DNA of 64,000 bases from Modestobacter marinus (GCF_011758655.1 NZ_JAAMPA010000001.1:2914001-2978000), one strand, 5' to 3'; shown: positions 17,545 to 26,797, counted from the stretch's first letter. Notes: generated by a model from the letters alone, not told the origin. Translations and numbers: made by a program.

Positions 17545-17560
17545 GTGACATGTCTGTCAC
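17545..17560. promoter_or_regulatory. Palindrome GTGACA-N4-TGTCAC in the transporter promoter region
   Basis: A perfect 6+4+6 inverted repeat lies 60-75 bases before the GTG of the first transporter gene. It could be an operator for the neighbouring Lrp-type regulator or another dimeric protein. Nothing in the sequence identifies the binder. Confidence 0.4.
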
Positions 17561-17619
17561 CCAAAGTCCGTCACAGTGGCCTAGCTTTCAGCCACTGATC
17601 GGTCGAGGAGGCGCTGTTT

Positions 17620-18663
17620 GTGAGCAGTCCTGTTCTCTCCATCCGGGGCCTGACGACGGAATTCGTCACCCCCGCTGGCGTCGTGAAGGCCGTCAACGAC
17701 GTGAGCTGGGACCTGTACCCCGGCGAGACCCTCGGCGTGGTCGGTGAGTCCGGCTCCGGCAAGAGCGTCACCGCGATGTCGATCCTCGGCCTGATCCAGA
17801 GCCCCCCGGGGCGGATCACCGGCGGGGAGATCCTCTTCGAGGGCCGCGACCTGCTGACCATGCCGGACAAGGAGCTGCGGCGGCTCCGCGGCAGCCAGAT
17901 CGGGATGATCTTCCAGGACCCGATGACCAGCCTGAACCCGGTGCTGACCGTCGGGGCGCAGATCTCCGAGGCGCTCCGGCTGCACGACAAGAAGCTCAGC
18001 AAGGACGCCGCGCGCACCCGTGCGGTCGAGCTGCTGACGATGGTCGGCGTCCCCAACCCCGAGGGCCGCTTCGACCAGTACCCGCACGAGCACTCCGGCG
18101 GGATGCGCCAGCGGGCGATGATCGCGATGGCGATCGCCAACGACCCGAAGGTGCTCATCGCCGACGAGCCGACCACCGCCCTGGACGTGACGATCCAGGC
18201 GCAGGTGCTCGACGTGCTGAAGACGGCGAAGGAGCGCACCAACGCCGCCACCATCCTCATCACCCACGACCTCGGGCTGATCGCCGAGCACGCCGACCGG
18301 GTCGTGGTCATGTACGGCGGCAAGGTGGTCGAGGTCGCCGACGTCTTCTCGATCTTCGCGGCGCCCCGGCACCCCTACACGCTGGGCCTGATGAGCAGCC
18401 TGCCCCGGCTGGACGTCGACCTGGCGCGGCTGGACCCGATCCCCGGGTCCCCGCCCAACCTCATCGACCTGCCGCCCGGCTGCTCCTTCCACCCGCGCTG
18501 CCGGGTGTCCAAGGGCCGCGAGATCTGCCGCACCGAGGTGCCGCCGCTCTACGACACCGGCCAGGGCACCCGCGCCGCGTGCCACTTCACCGAGGAGGTC
18601 CCCGCCGAGATGGCCGTCGTGTACCGCGAGATGGGCGCCCGGCTGGGGAGCAGCGGGGCATGA
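17620..18663 (+). CDS. Oligopeptide/dipeptide ABC transporter ATPase (DppD/OppD type)
   Basis: A 347-residue ATPase, one of the two that power a peptide importer. Walker A is GESGSGKSV, followed by a Q-loop in [11 protein letters not shown], signature HSGGMRQR, Walker [14 protein letters not shown] and switch His in LITHDLGL. The C-terminal oligo_HPY extension is present, with cysteines ([16 protein letters not shown]) that in some relatives bind an iron-sulphur cluster. The GTG start at 17620 has GGAGG upstream. It is the first gene of a plus-strand operon and overlaps the next ATPase gene by four bases (ATGA), so translation is coupled. The promoter region contains a CRP-like site. Confidence 0.93.
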   Translation: MSSPVLSIRGLTTEFVTPAGVVKAVNDVSWDLYPGETLGVVGESGSGKSVTAMSILGLIQSPPGRITGGEILFEGRDLLTMPDKELRRLRGSQIGMIFQDPMTSLNPVLTVGAQISEALRLHDKKLSKDAARTRAVELLTMVGVPNPEGRFDQYPHEHSGGMRQRAMIAMAIANDPKVLIADEPTTALDVTIQAQVLDVLKTAKERTNAATILITHDLGLIAEHADRVVVMYGGKVVEVADVFSIFAAPRHPYTLGLMSSLPRLDVDLARLDPIPGSPPNLIDLPPGCSFHPRCRVSKGREICRTEVPPLYDTGQGTRAACHFTEEVPAEMAVVYREMGARLGSSGA

Positions 18664-19712
18664 GCACCGTCGCCACCCCGACCGGCGCGCCGGCGGACCT
18701 GCACACCCGCGCCGCGCACGGCGAGGAGATCCTCCGCGTCACCGACCTCAAGACCCACTTCCCGATCCGCGGTGGGGTCACCCGGCGCCAGGTCGGCACG
18801 GTCTACGCCGTCGACGGGGTGAGCTTCACGCTGACCGCGGGCGAGACCCTCGGCCTGGTCGGGGAGTCCGGCTGCGGGAAGACCACCACCGGCCGCACCC
18901 TGGTCAAGCTGCTGGAGCCGACGTCGGGCTCGGTGCACTTCAAGGGCGTGGACATCACCGGCTTCGGCCGGTCGCAGATGAAGGCCGTCCGCCGGGAGAT
19001 GCAGTTCGTCTTCCAGGACCCGTACACCTCGCTGAACCCGCGGATGACGGTGCGCGGCATCGTCGCCGAACCGCTGCAGATCCACGGCCTGGCCTCCGGC
19101 AGCGAGCTGCGGGCCCGGGTCGACGAGCTGCTGGAGTCGGTGGGGCTCAGCTCCGAGCAGGCCAGCCGGTACCCGCACGAGTTCTCCGGCGGGCAGCGGC
19201 AGCGGATCGGCATCGCCCGGGCGCTGGCGCTGGACCCGCAGGTGCTGGTGCTCGACGAGCCGGTGTCGGCCCTCGACGTCTCGATCCAGGCCCAGGTGGT
19301 CAACCTGCTCCAGGAGCTGCAGGACCGGCTCGGCCTGGCCTACGTGTTCATCGCCCACGACCTGTCGGTGGTGCGGCACATCTCCACCCGGGTCGCGGTG
19401 ATGTACCTGGGCAAGGTCGTCGAGATCGGCGACCGGGCCGACATCTACGCCCGCCCCACGCACCCGTACACGCAGGCGCTGCTGTCGGCGGTGCCGATCC
19501 CGGACCCGACCAAGCGGGGCAGCCGGGAACGGATGATCCTCACCGGCGACGTGCCGAGCCCGGCCAACCCGCCGTCGGGCTGCAACTTCCGGACCCGGTG
19601 CCCCAAGGCCCAGCAGATCTGCGCCGAGGAGGAGCCGGCGCTGATCGACCGCGCCGGTTCCGGCCACCCCAGCGCCTGCCACTTCGCCGAGGTCAAGCCG
19701 GTGATCGCGTGA
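18660..19712 (+). CDS. Oligopeptide/dipeptide ABC transporter ATPase (DppF/OppF type)
   Basis: The 350-residue partner ATPase of the peptide importer. Motifs in order: FPIRGG (a DppF-type N-terminal block), Walker [23 protein letters not shown], signature FSGGQRQR, Walker [14 protein letters not shown], switch His in FIAHDLSV, and a C-terminal oligo_HPY block with [14 protein letters not shown]. Its start ATG overlaps the stop of the first ATPase gene by four bases. A longer frame beginning at 18579 would run inside the preceding gene and is unlikely. A spacer of about 90 bases separates it from the binding-protein gene. Confidence 0.93.
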   Translation: MSTVATPTGAPADLHTRAAHGEEILRVTDLKTHFPIRGGVTRRQVGTVYAVDGVSFTLTAGETLGLVGESGCGKTTTGRTLVKLLEPTSGSVHFKGVDITGFGRSQMKAVRREMQFVFQDPYTSLNPRMTVRGIVAEPLQIHGLASGSELRARVDELLESVGLSSEQASRYPHEFSGGQRQRIGIARALALDPQVLVLDEPVSALDVSIQAQVVNLLQELQDRLGLAYVFIAHDLSVVRHISTRVAVMYLGKVVEIGDRADIYARPTHPYTQALLSAVPIPDPTKRGSRERMILTGDVPSPANPPSGCNFRTRCPKAQQICAEEEPALIDRAGSGHPSACHFAEVKPVIA

Positions 19713-19803
19713 CCGGCCCCGCCTCCTCCCCAGCCCCGTCGTCGCCGACGACACCGTCCCACCGTCCGTCCCCTTGCGTGTCACCTCGTCAGAGCGGAAG
19801 CCG

Positions 19804-21399
19804 ATGAACACGACCCGAGCACGACGCAGCCCCTCCCGGATCAGGTCCATGGCCGCCGCCGTGGCGCTGGGCCTGCTGCTCAGCGCCTGCAGCGTCAGCG
19901 ACCCGGAAGCCCCCGCGGCCGACGGCGAGGGTGGGGGCGACGCCACCTTCTCCATCGCCGTGGGCATCGACCCGGACACGTTCGACCCGGCCGGGCAGAC
20001 CACCACGACCGTGTCCAACATCGTCGACTACGTGGTCGAGACGCTGGTGCGGATCAACGACGAGGGCGAGATCGAGGGCGTGCTCGCCGACTCCTACGAG
20101 GTGTCCGAGGACGGCCTGACGATCACCTTCGAGCTGCGGGAGGGCGTGACCTTCCACGACGGGACGCCGTTCGACGCCGAGGCGGTCGTCTACAACTTCG
20201 AGCGGATCACCGACCCGGAGCTCACGGTCCCGCAGGGCGCGGCGTTCACGGCCTTCGAGTCGGCCACCGCGGTCGACGAGAACACCGTCGAGATCTCCCT
20301 CAGCCAGCCCTCACCCGGCTTCGTGAGCGCGCTGTCGGCGACCGTGGCCGGGATGATCTCCCCGACCTCGGTCGACGCGGAGGGCAACAGCTACCAGGAG
20401 TACACCCGGCCGGTCGGCACCGGGCCGTACGAGTTCGGCGAGTACACCGCCGGGGAGAGCGTCACCGTCACCAAGTACGACGACTACTGGGGCGAGGAGC
20501 CGTACTACGAGACGGTCGTCTTCCGCGTCGTCCCCGAGGCGGCCACCCGGGAGAGCCTGCTGCTCGCCGGCCAGGTCGACATGATCATCCTGCCGCCGGT
20601 CTCCGACATCGAGGCACTGCAGGCCAACGACGACGTCGAGGTGCTGCTCGCCGAGAGCGACCGCACCATCTTCATCGCGCTGGACAACACCGACCCGGTG
20701 ATGCAGGACCCGCGGGTCCGCCAGGCGCTGAACTACGCGGTCGACAAGCAGGCGATCATCGACAACGTGCTCTTCGGCGCCGCCCAGGAGCTCGACGCGC
20801 CGATGGCCCCCAGCCTGTTCGGCTACTGCGAGACCGGCACCTACGACTACGACCCCGAGCGGGCCCGGCAGCTGCTGGAGGAGGCCGGCGCGGTCGGCGC
20901 GAGCATCGAGCTGCTCACCCCCAGCGGCCGGTACGTGCAGGACGCCCAGGCGGCCGAGGCCATCGCCGGCTACCTGCGGGAGGCCGGGCTGGACGTCACC
21001 GTCTCCACCAGTGACTTCCCGTCCTTCCTGGCCCGGGTGAACGCACCGGTCACGGAGAACACGCCGGAGGCGCACCTGCTCGGCTGGGCCCCTGCCTACC
21101 TGGACGCGGACTTCCAGATGCAGATGTTCCGCCAGGCCACCCACCCGCCGGCCGGCCTGGGGACGTCGTTCTACACCAACCCCGAGGTCGAGGCGCTGCT
21201 CGCCCAGGCGGACGTGGAGACCGACCCCGACACCCGTGAGCAGCTGTACTGCGACGCCTCGCAGATCATCTGGGACGACGCCCCCTGGATCTTCCTGTGG
21301 ACCCAGTCGTTCCCGATCGTCTACGACGCGGACATCACCGGGGTGGGCGCGACCCCGGTCGAGAAGTTCGACGCCATGTACGCGCGGCCGGCGAACTGA
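19804..21399 (+). CDS. Peptide ABC transporter substrate-binding lipoprotein
   Basis: A 531-residue extracellular binding protein of the SBP_bac_5 family (DppA/OppA). The signal sequence ends in a lipobox (LLLSAC, Cys29). The fold shows typical blocks: an early DPDTFDPAGQ, VETLVRINDEGEIEGVLADSYEV, YTRPVGTGPYEF and VRQALNYAVDK. ATG 19804 is preceded by GGAAG; an upstream in-frame TTG (19774) is less likely. In this family the ligand may be a peptide, but also nickel, glutathione, opines or sugars. The neighbouring M20 hydrolases, dehydratases and amidohydrolases favour short peptides or modified amino acids. A 13-bp hairpin directly after the gene may set its expression apart from the permeases. 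Confidence 0.92.
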   Translation: MNTTRARRSPSRIRSMAAAVALGLLLSACSVSDPEAPAADGEGGGDATFSIAVGIDPDTFDPAGQTTTTVSNIVDYVVETLVRINDEGEIEGVLADSYEVSEDGLTITFELREGVTFHDGTPFDAEAVVYNFERITDPELTVPQGAAFTAFESATAVDENTVEISLSQPSPGFVSALSATVAGMISPTSVDAEGNSYQEYTRPVGTGPYEFGEYTAGESVTVTKYDDYWGEEPYYETVVFRVVPEAATRESLLLAGQVDMIILPPVSDIEALQANDDVEVLLAESDRTIFIALDNTDPVMQDPRVRQALNYAVDKQAIIDNVLFGAAQELDAPMAPSLFGYCETGTYDYDPERARQLLEEAGAVGASIELLTPSGRYVQDAQAAEAIAGYLREAGLDVTVSTSDFPSFLARVNAPVTENTPEAHLLGWAPAYLDADFQMQMFRQATHPPAGLGTSFYTNPEVEALLAQADVETDPDTREQLYCDASQIIWDDAPWIFLWTQSFPIVYDADITGVGATPVEKFDAMYARPAN

Positions 21400-21411
21400 C
21401 CACCATCGGGC

Positions 21412-21441
21412 GGCCGCCCCTGCCTGCGGGCAGGGGCGGCC
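21412..21441 (+). terminator. Intra-operon hairpin after the binding-protein gene
   Basis: GGCCGCCCCTGCC (21412-21424) pairs perfectly with GGCAGGGGCGGCC (21429-21441) over a four-base loop. It starts 13 bases after the stop codon and lies 52 bases before the permease start. No U tract follows. By analogy with other importer operons it probably protects or terminates part of the transcript, so more binding protein than permease is made. Confidence 0.65.
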
Positions 21442-21493
21442 CTCGACCGGCGACCCGCGGTGGCCGCTGGTCCGGGTACGGGAGAGGACGGGG

Positions 21494-22420
21494 ATGAAGG
21501 GCACCGCCGCGCACATCGTGCGCACCCTGCTGCTGTCGTTGATCACCCTGTTCGGGGTGTCGATCCTGATCTTCCTGATGCTGCGCGTGCTGCCCGGTGA
21601 CCCCGCACGGGTGCTCGCCGGGCTGAACGCCAGCGAGGAGCAGGTGGCCCGGCTCCGCGCCGAGCTGGGGCTGGACGAGTCGCTGCTGGCGCAGTACTGG
21701 TCGTTCATCACCGGCGTGCTGACCGGTGACCTCGGCACCTCGGCGCGCACCTCGGCGCCGGTGGCCAGCGAGATCGGCGTCCGGCTGCCGGCGACGCTGA
21801 TCCTGGCGGTCGTCGCCACGATCATCGGCACCATCGCCGGGGTCACGGCCGGCGTGGTCGCCGCGGTCCGCCGCAACTCGATCGTCGACCACGTGATCTC
21901 CAGCGTGGCCATGATGGGCGTGTCGATGCCGGTCTACTGGCTGGGCCTGCTGCTCATCCTGCTGTTCGCCGTCACCCTCGGCTGGCTGCCGGCCGCGGGC
22001 AGCGGCGAGCCGCTGAGCATCGTGCTGCCGGCGGTGACGCTGGCGGCCTTCTCCACCGCGCTGATCTCCCGGATGACCCGGGCCAGCATGCTGGAGGTGC
22101 TCGGCCAGGACTACGTCCGCACCGCCGAGGCCAAGGGCGCCCCGCCGACCACGGTGATCATCCGGCACGGGCTGCGCAACGCGTTCATCCCGATCCTGAC
22201 GGTCATCAGCCTGCAGTTCGGCGCCCTGCTCGGCGGCGCGGTGCTGACCGAGACGGTGTTCGGTTGGCCCGGCATCGGGCGGCTGCTGGTCGACTCGATC
22301 GGCGCCCGCGACTTCGCCGTCGTCCAGGGGATCGTCCTGGTCTACGCGGCGGCGTTCATCCTGCTCAACGTGATCGTCGACGTGCTCTACGTCGTCGTCG
22401 ACCCGCGGATCCGGTACTGA
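21494..22420 (+). CDS. Peptide ABC transporter permease (DppB/OppB type)
   Basis: A 308-residue inner-membrane permease. The DppB hallmarks are an N-terminal helix followed by LRVLPGDPARVL, a periplasmic segment with LGLDESLLAQYW, and the EAA loop (DYVRTAEAKGAPPTTVIIRH), which contacts the ATPases. Six transmembrane helices are expected, and hydrophobic blocks fit this. The ATG at 21494 follows GGAGAGGACGGGG. It is paired with a DppC-type permease 16 bases downstream, and the two form the channel heterodimer. Confidence 0.92.
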   Translation: MKGTAAHIVRTLLLSLITLFGVSILIFLMLRVLPGDPARVLAGLNASEEQVARLRAELGLDESLLAQYWSFITGVLTGDLGTSARTSAPVASEIGVRLPATLILAVVATIIGTIAGVTAGVVAAVRRNSIVDHVISSVAMMGVSMPVYWLGLLLILLFAVTLGWLPAAGSGEPLSIVLPAVTLAAFSTALISRMTRASMLEVLGQDYVRTAEAKGAPPTTVIIRHGLRNAFIPILTVISLQFGALLGGAVLTETVFGWPGIGRLLVDSIGARDFAVVQGIVLVYAAAFILLNVIVDVLYVVVDPRIRY

Positions 22421-22436
22421 TGATGGAGAGGGTCCG

Positions 22437-23282
22437 ATGAGAGCTTGGGGCCGGTTCCGGCACCACACCCCCGCGATGATCGGGCTGGGCATCATCGTCA
22501 CGTTCGTCGTGCTGGCGATCTTCGCGCCGCTGATCTCGCCGTACGACCCGAACGCGCAGAACCTGGCGGAGGCGATCGAGGGACCGTCCGCGTCGCACTG
22601 GCTGGGCACCGACCAGCTGGGCCGGGACATCGCCACCCGGCTGATGTACGGCGCCCGGATCTCGCTGCTGATCGGCGTCCTGGCCGTCTCGATCGGCCTG
22701 GTCATCGGGGTGCCGCTGGGGATGGTCGCCGGTTACTACGGCGGCTGGGCCGACCTGGCGATCTCCCGGTTCGCGGACATGATGTTCGCCTTCACCTCGA
22801 TCCTGCTGGCGCTCACGCTGGTCGCCGTCCTGGGCGTGAGCCTGCAGAACGTGATCATCGCGGTCGGGATCAGCGTGATCCCGGTGATCATCCGGCTGGT
22901 CCGCTCCTCGGTGCTCAGCCTGCGCGAGGAGCCCTACGTGGAGGCGGCCCGGGCGCTGGGCGCCAGCAACCTGCGGATCATCACCCGGCACGTCTTCCGC
23001 AACTCGCTGACGCCGGTGCTGGTGCACGGCACGCTGAGCATCGGGGTGAGCATCCTGCTCGCCGCGGGCCTGGGCTTCCTCGGCCTCGGCGTGCAGTCAC
23101 CCACCGCCGAGTGGGGCACGATGCTGGGGGAGGGGCGGCAGTTCATCTTCAGCGCCCCGCACCTCACCACGTTCCCCGGCATCGCGATCTTCCTGGCCAT
23201 CCTCGCCTTCAACCTGCTCGGCGACGGCCTGCGCGACGCCCTGGACCCGCGGATGCGGACCGTCGACGGGCCGGCCGGGTGA
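22437..23282 (+). CDS. Peptide ABC transporter permease (DppC/OppC type)
   Basis: A 281-residue permease that dimerises with the preceding DppB-type protein. It has the DppC landmarks: a first helix then SPYDPNAQN, HWLGTDQLGRDIATRLMYGA, the EAA loop (EEPYVEAARALGASNLRIIT), and a C-terminal FNLLGDGLRDALDPR. Length is normal. ATG 22437 is preceded by GGAGAGGGTCCG. Its stop codon overlaps the likely GTG start of a PLP-dependent dehydratase gene, which places a catabolic enzyme within the transporter operon. Confidence 0.92.
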   Translation: MRAWGRFRHHTPAMIGLGIIVTFVVLAIFAPLISPYDPNAQNLAEAIEGPSASHWLGTDQLGRDIATRLMYGARISLLIGVLAVSIGLVIGVPLGMVAGYYGGWADLAISRFADMMFAFTSILLALTLVAVLGVSLQNVIIAVGISVIPVIIRLVRSSVLSLREEPYVEAARALGASNLRIITRHVFRNSLTPVLVHGTLSIGVSILLAAGLGFLGLGVQSPTAEWGTMLGEGRQFIFSAPHLTTFPGIAIFLAILAFNLLGDGLRDALDPRMRTVDGPAG

Positions 23283-24247
23283 GCGCCGTGATCGAGGCCG
23301 GCCTGGTCTCCCTCGCCGACGTGCGGGCCGCGGCCGACCGGCTGGCCGGCCGCGTGCACCGCACCCCGGTGCTCCGCTCCACCACCCTCGGCGAGCTGTG
23401 GGGGGTGCGGCTGGACCTCAAGGCCGAGGTGTTCCAGCGGACCGGCAGCTTCAAGGCCCGCGGTGCGCTGAACAAGGTGTTGTCGCTGCCTCCCGAGGAC
23501 CGCGCCCGCGGGGTGATCACGCTGTCCGCCGGCAACGCGGGGGCAGCGGTCGCCTACGCGGCCGCCGCCGTAGGGGTGCCCGGCACGGTGGTCATGCCGG
23601 CGACCGCGGTGCCGGCGAAGATCGCCGCCTGCCGCGCCTACGGGGCCGACGTCGTCCTCACCGACGGCGACCTGCTGGACGTCTACACCGCCACGGTCGC
23701 CGAGACCGGCCGGGTGCCGGTGCACCCGTTCGACGACCCCGCGGTCGTCGCCGGCACCGGCACCGTCGGGCTGGAGATCGCCGAGGACGTGCCCGACGCC
23801 GAGGTGGTGCTGGTGCCGGTCGGCGGGGGCGGGCTGATCTCCGGGGTCGCCGCGGCGCTGGCCCGGCTGGCACCGGAGGTGCGGGTGATCGGGGTGGAAC
23901 CGGAGGCCGCCGACGTGATGACCCGCAGCCTGGCCGCCGGCGGACCGGTGCGGCACCCCGGCGCCCGCAGCGTGGCCGACGGGCTGGCCGCGCCGATGAG
24001 CGGGCAGGTCACCGTCGACCACGTGCAGGCCTTCGTCGAGCGGGTGGTGACGGTCAGCGACGAGGACATCCTGCGGGCGCTGCCGCTGGCGGTCTCCCGC
24101 ACCAAGCTGCTGCTGGAGCCCTCGGCCGCCGCTCCGCTGGCCGCGCTGATGACCGGGGCGCTGGACCTGGCCCCGGGCACCCGGGTCGTCTCCGTCGCCA
24201 GCGGCGGCAACGTCGACCTCACCCTCCTCGGGCGACTGACCAGCTGA
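23279..24247 (+). CDS. PLP-dependent threonine/serine dehydratase-family enzyme
   Basis: A 322-residue fold-type II PLP enzyme. The lysine that holds the cofactor is in RTGSFKARGALNK (S-x-K), and the phosphate-binding glycine loop is VPVGGGGLISG. The C-terminal block SVASGGNVD is typical of catabolic threonine/serine dehydratases and hydroxyaspartate dehydratase relatives. There is no regulatory ACT domain, so it is the short catabolic form. The start is taken as the GTG overlapping the DppC stop; another in-frame GTG lies at 23288. Together with the transporter it suggests that imported peptides or derivatives yield a beta-hydroxy amino acid. A second enzyme of this family is at 28432-29382. 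Confidence 0.85.
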   Translation: MSAVIEAGLVSLADVRAAADRLAGRVHRTPVLRSTTLGELWGVRLDLKAEVFQRTGSFKARGALNKVLSLPPEDRARGVITLSAGNAGAAVAYAAAAVGVPGTVVMPATAVPAKIAACRAYGADVVLTDGDLLDVYTATVAETGRVPVHPFDDPAVVAGTGTVGLEIAEDVPDAEVVLVPVGGGGLISGVAAALARLAPEVRVIGVEPEAADVMTRSLAAGGPVRHPGARSVADGLAAPMSGQVTVDHVQAFVERVVTVSDEDILRALPLAVSRTKLLLEPSAAAPLAALMTGALDLAPGTRVVSVASGGNVDLTLLGRLTS

Positions 24248-24288
24248 GCCCTGCTCGGGCGACCCACCCCCTGACCGGAAGGCACCGC

Positions 24289-25521
24289 ATGACCCCCGCC
24301 AGCTTCCTGCTCCGCAACGTCACCGTCGTCGACGGCACCGGCGCCCCGCCCGTCCCCGGGCAGGCGCTGGTGGTCGAGGGCCGCCGGATCGTCTGGATCG
24401 GCCCGGTCGGCGACGCGCTGAGCACCGCGCCGGAGAACGTGGTGGACGGCGGCGGCCGCACGGTGCTACCCGGGATGATCAACTGCCACGTGCACCTGAC
24501 CGCCGACGGTGCCCCGGACCTGATGGCGCAGACCGCCGGCGACACCGTGCCGCTGGCGACCCTGCGGGCGGCCGCCGGGGCGGTGGAGACGCTGATGTCC
24601 GGCGTCACCACCGTGCGCGACTGCGGTGCCGCCGACGACGTGGTGATCGAGCTGGCCAAGGCGATCGACCGGGGTCTGGTGCCCGGGCCGCGGGTGCAGG
24701 CCGCCGGCCGGGTGATCACCATGACCGGCGGGCACGGGCACTTCATCGGCCGCGAGGCCGACGGCCCGGACGAGGTGCGCAAGGCCACCCGCGCGGAGAT
24801 CAAGGCGGGCGCGGCGGTGATCAAGGTGATGGCCACCGGCGGCGTGCTCACCGCGGGTGTCTCACCGACCCAGACCGCGCTGCTGCCCGAGGAGCTGGCG
24901 GTCGTCGCCCAGGAGGCGCACAACTCCGGCCGCCGGGTGACCACCCACGCGATCGGGCGGTCCGGCATCCACAATGCGCTGATCTCCGGCATCGACTCCA
25001 TCGAGCACGGCTTCTACCTCGACGACGAGCTGCTGGACATCGCCGTCGCGCAGGGCACGTTCCTGGTGCCGACGATCCTCGCCGTCGACGGGATCACCCG
25101 GAACGGCACGGCCGCCGGGATCCCCGGCTGGGTCGTGGAGAAGGCGGAGAAGGAGGCGGCCAAGCAGCGGGAGAGCTTCGCCGCCGCCGTCGCCTCCGGC
25201 ATGAAGATCGCCGCGGGCACCGACGCGGGGACGCCGTTCAACCCGCACGGCGACCTCGCCCGCGAGCTGGCGCTGATGGTGCACTACGGGCTGACCCCGA
25301 TGCAGACCCTCGTGGCGGCCACCCGTGGCGCGGCGGAGAACCTCGGGCTGGCGCACGAGCTGGGCACCCTGGAGGTCGGCAAGCTGGCCGACCTGATCGT
25401 GGTCGACGGTGACCCGGTCGCCGACATCACCGTGACCGGCCGGGTGGTGCTGGTGGTCAAGGACGGCGTCGTCCACCGCGACGAGCTCGCCGGCACCGGC
25501 CCCGCCGTCCCCACCGCCTGA
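24289..25521 (+). CDS. Metal-dependent amidohydrolase (imidazolonepropionase/prolidase-like)
   Basis: A 410-residue amidohydrolase-superfamily enzyme of the group often annotated as imidazolonepropionase-like or Xaa-Pro-dipeptidase-like. The N-terminal beta sandwich (FLLRNVTVVDGTG) precedes the barrel with metal ligands in PGMINCHVHLT. The probable bridging Lys is in AAVIKVMATGG, followed by His in TTHAIG, His in SIEHGFYLDD and Asp in GTDAGTPFNPHG. Relatives hydrolyse N-acyl or carboxyl dipeptides, methylcarbamates or lactam rings. ATG 24289 is preceded by GGAAGG. It is the last gene of the transporter operon. A homologous gene lies in the opposing cluster at 27237-28430. Confidence 0.87.
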   Translation: MTPASFLLRNVTVVDGTGAPPVPGQALVVEGRRIVWIGPVGDALSTAPENVVDGGGRTVLPGMINCHVHLTADGAPDLMAQTAGDTVPLATLRAAAGAVETLMSGVTTVRDCGAADDVVIELAKAIDRGLVPGPRVQAAGRVITMTGGHGHFIGREADGPDEVRKATRAEIKAGAAVIKVMATGGVLTAGVSPTQTALLPEELAVVAQEAHNSGRRVTTHAIGRSGIHNALISGIDSIEHGFYLDDELLDIAVAQGTFLVPTILAVDGITRNGTAAGIPGWVVEKAEKEAAKQRESFAAAVASGMKIAAGTDAGTPFNPHGDLARELALMVHYGLTPMQTLVAATRGAAENLGLAHELGTLEVGKLADLIVVDGDPVADITVTGRVVLVVKDGVVHRDELAGTGPAVPTA

Positions 25522-25525
25522 CCCA

Positions 25526-25565
25526 CCCGCGTTCCACCAAAATGGCCATTTTGGTGGAACGCGGG
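25526..25565. terminator. Perfect 40-bp palindrome between convergent operons
   Basis: The half site CCCGCGTTCCACCAAAATGG is followed at once by its exact inverse complement, with no spacer and no mismatch. The A4/T4 tracts flanking the centre are unusual in this GC-rich DNA. It lies 4 bases past the stop of the plus-strand amidohydrolase and 5 bases past the stop of the minus-strand carbamoylase, so it most simply acts as a bidirectional terminator. As a zero-loop palindrome it could also form a cruciform or bind a dimeric protein. Confidence 0.8.
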
Positions 25566-25570
25566 GGCGC

Positions 25571-26797
25571 TCACCAGGCGAGCTGGTGCAGGGCGGTGGC
25601 CAGGACCGAGGCGCCGCGGGCGCAGTCGGCCGGGGAGGTGTACTCCGCCGGGGTGTGCGAGCGGCCCTCGACGCTGGGCACGAACACCATCGCCGTCGGC
25701 ACCCGGGAGGCCATCAGCTGGCTGTCGTGCCCGGCGCCGCTCGGCATCCGCCGCCAGCTGGCGCCGCACGCCTCGGCCGAGCCGCGGAGCACCTCCAGCA
25801 GGCCGGCGTCCATGGTCGCGGGCTCCTCGTCCTTGTCCCGCACGACGTCCACCTCGACCCCGTGCCGCTCGGCCACCGTCGTGCAGATCCGGTGCACCTC
25901 GTCCAGCAGCCGGTCGCGGACGCCGAGGTCGGGGTGCCGCAGGTCGACGGAGAAGCGGGCCAGCCCGGGCACGATGCTCGGCTGACCGGGCTCGACCGTC
26001 CAGCGCCCGGTGGTGACGACGGCCGGGCGGCCCTCCTGCTCGACCGCGGTGGTGATCTCCCGGGCCATCTGCGCGGCCGCCTGCAGGGCGTCGCGGCGCA
26101 GGTCCATCGGCGTGGCACCGGCGTGGTCCTGCCGGCCGCGCACGGTGACCGTCTCCCAGGCGATGCCCGGGATGACCTCGACCAGGCCCACGTCGACGCC
26201 CTCGTCGGCCAGCACCCGGCCCTGCTCGATGTGCAGCTCCAGGAAGGCGTGCAGGTCGTGCCGCTCCGCGTCCGCCACCGCCGCCGGGTCCAGGCCGGCC
26301 TCCCGCATGGCGTCGGCGAGCAGCACGCCGTCCCGGTCGCGGAGCCGGTCGGGCTCGTCCGGGGCGATCAGGCCGAGCATCCCGCGGGTGCCGAAGAAGT
26401 TGGCCGGGAAGCGGCTGCTCTCCTCCTCGCACAGCGCGACCACCTCCAGCGTGCGCACCGGGGTGCCGTGCTGGGCGCGCAGCGCGGCCAGCGCGGCCAG
26501 CCCGCCGACGACGCCGAGGGCACCGTCGTACTTGCCGCCGGAGGGCACGGTGTCCACGTGGGAACCGGTGAGGACGACGCCGTCCCCGGTGCCCGGGAGC
26601 CGCCCGAAGACGTTGCCCACCGCGTCGACCCGGCCCTCCAGCCCGGCCTCGTCGATCCAGCGCAGCAGCGCGTCCCGGGCCCGCTGCCAGGCCTCGTCGT
26701 ACATGAAGCGGTACATGCCGTCGGGGGTGTCGCCGAGGGCGCCGAGCTCGGTGACGTACCGGGTCAGCAGCGCCTCGTCGACGTGCACGGCGGTCAC
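25571..26797 (-). CDS. M20-family hydantoinase/carbamoylase-type amidase (N-carbamoyl-amino-acid or allantoate amidohydrolase)
   Basis: A 408-residue metallohydrolase of the HyuC/AllC subfamily, which cleaves N-carbamoyl amino acids, allantoate or ureido compounds. The family blocks are present: VVLTGSHVDTVPSGGKYDGALGV (metal ligands), VVALCEEESSRFP (catalytic Glu pair), the LHIEQGRVL block, a dimer-domain GRQDHAGATPMDLRRDAL, and SGAGHDSQLMA with the C-terminal ligand. The GTG start at 26797 overlaps the stop of the RidA gene by four bases, so translation is coupled. It is the last gene of the minus-strand catabolic operon and ends at the 40-bp palindrome. Confidence 0.88.
   Translation of the reverse strand: MTAVHVDEALLTRYVTELGALGDTPDGMYRFMYDEAWQRARDALLRWIDEAGLEGRVDAVGNVFGRLPGTGDGVVLTGSHVDTVPSGGKYDGALGVVGGLAALAALRAQHGTPVRTLEVVALCEEESSRFPANFFGTRGMLGLIAPDEPDRLRDRDGVLLADAMREAGLDPAAVADAERHDLHAFLELHIEQGRVLADEGVDVGLVEVIPGIAWETVTVRGRQDHAGATPMDLRRDALQAAAQMAREITTAVEQEGRPAVVTTGRWTVEPGQPSIVPGLARFSVDLRHPDLGVRDRLLDEVHRICTTVAERHGVEVDVVRDKDEEPATMDAGLLEVLRGSAEACGASWRRMPSGAGHDSQLMASRVPTAMVFVPSVEGRSHTPAEYTSPADCARGASVLATALHQLAW

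Noticed and set aside
17545-17560. A second CRP site
   Set aside because: The palindrome has GTGA and TCAC separated by eight bases, not six, so it does not fit the CRP consensus.
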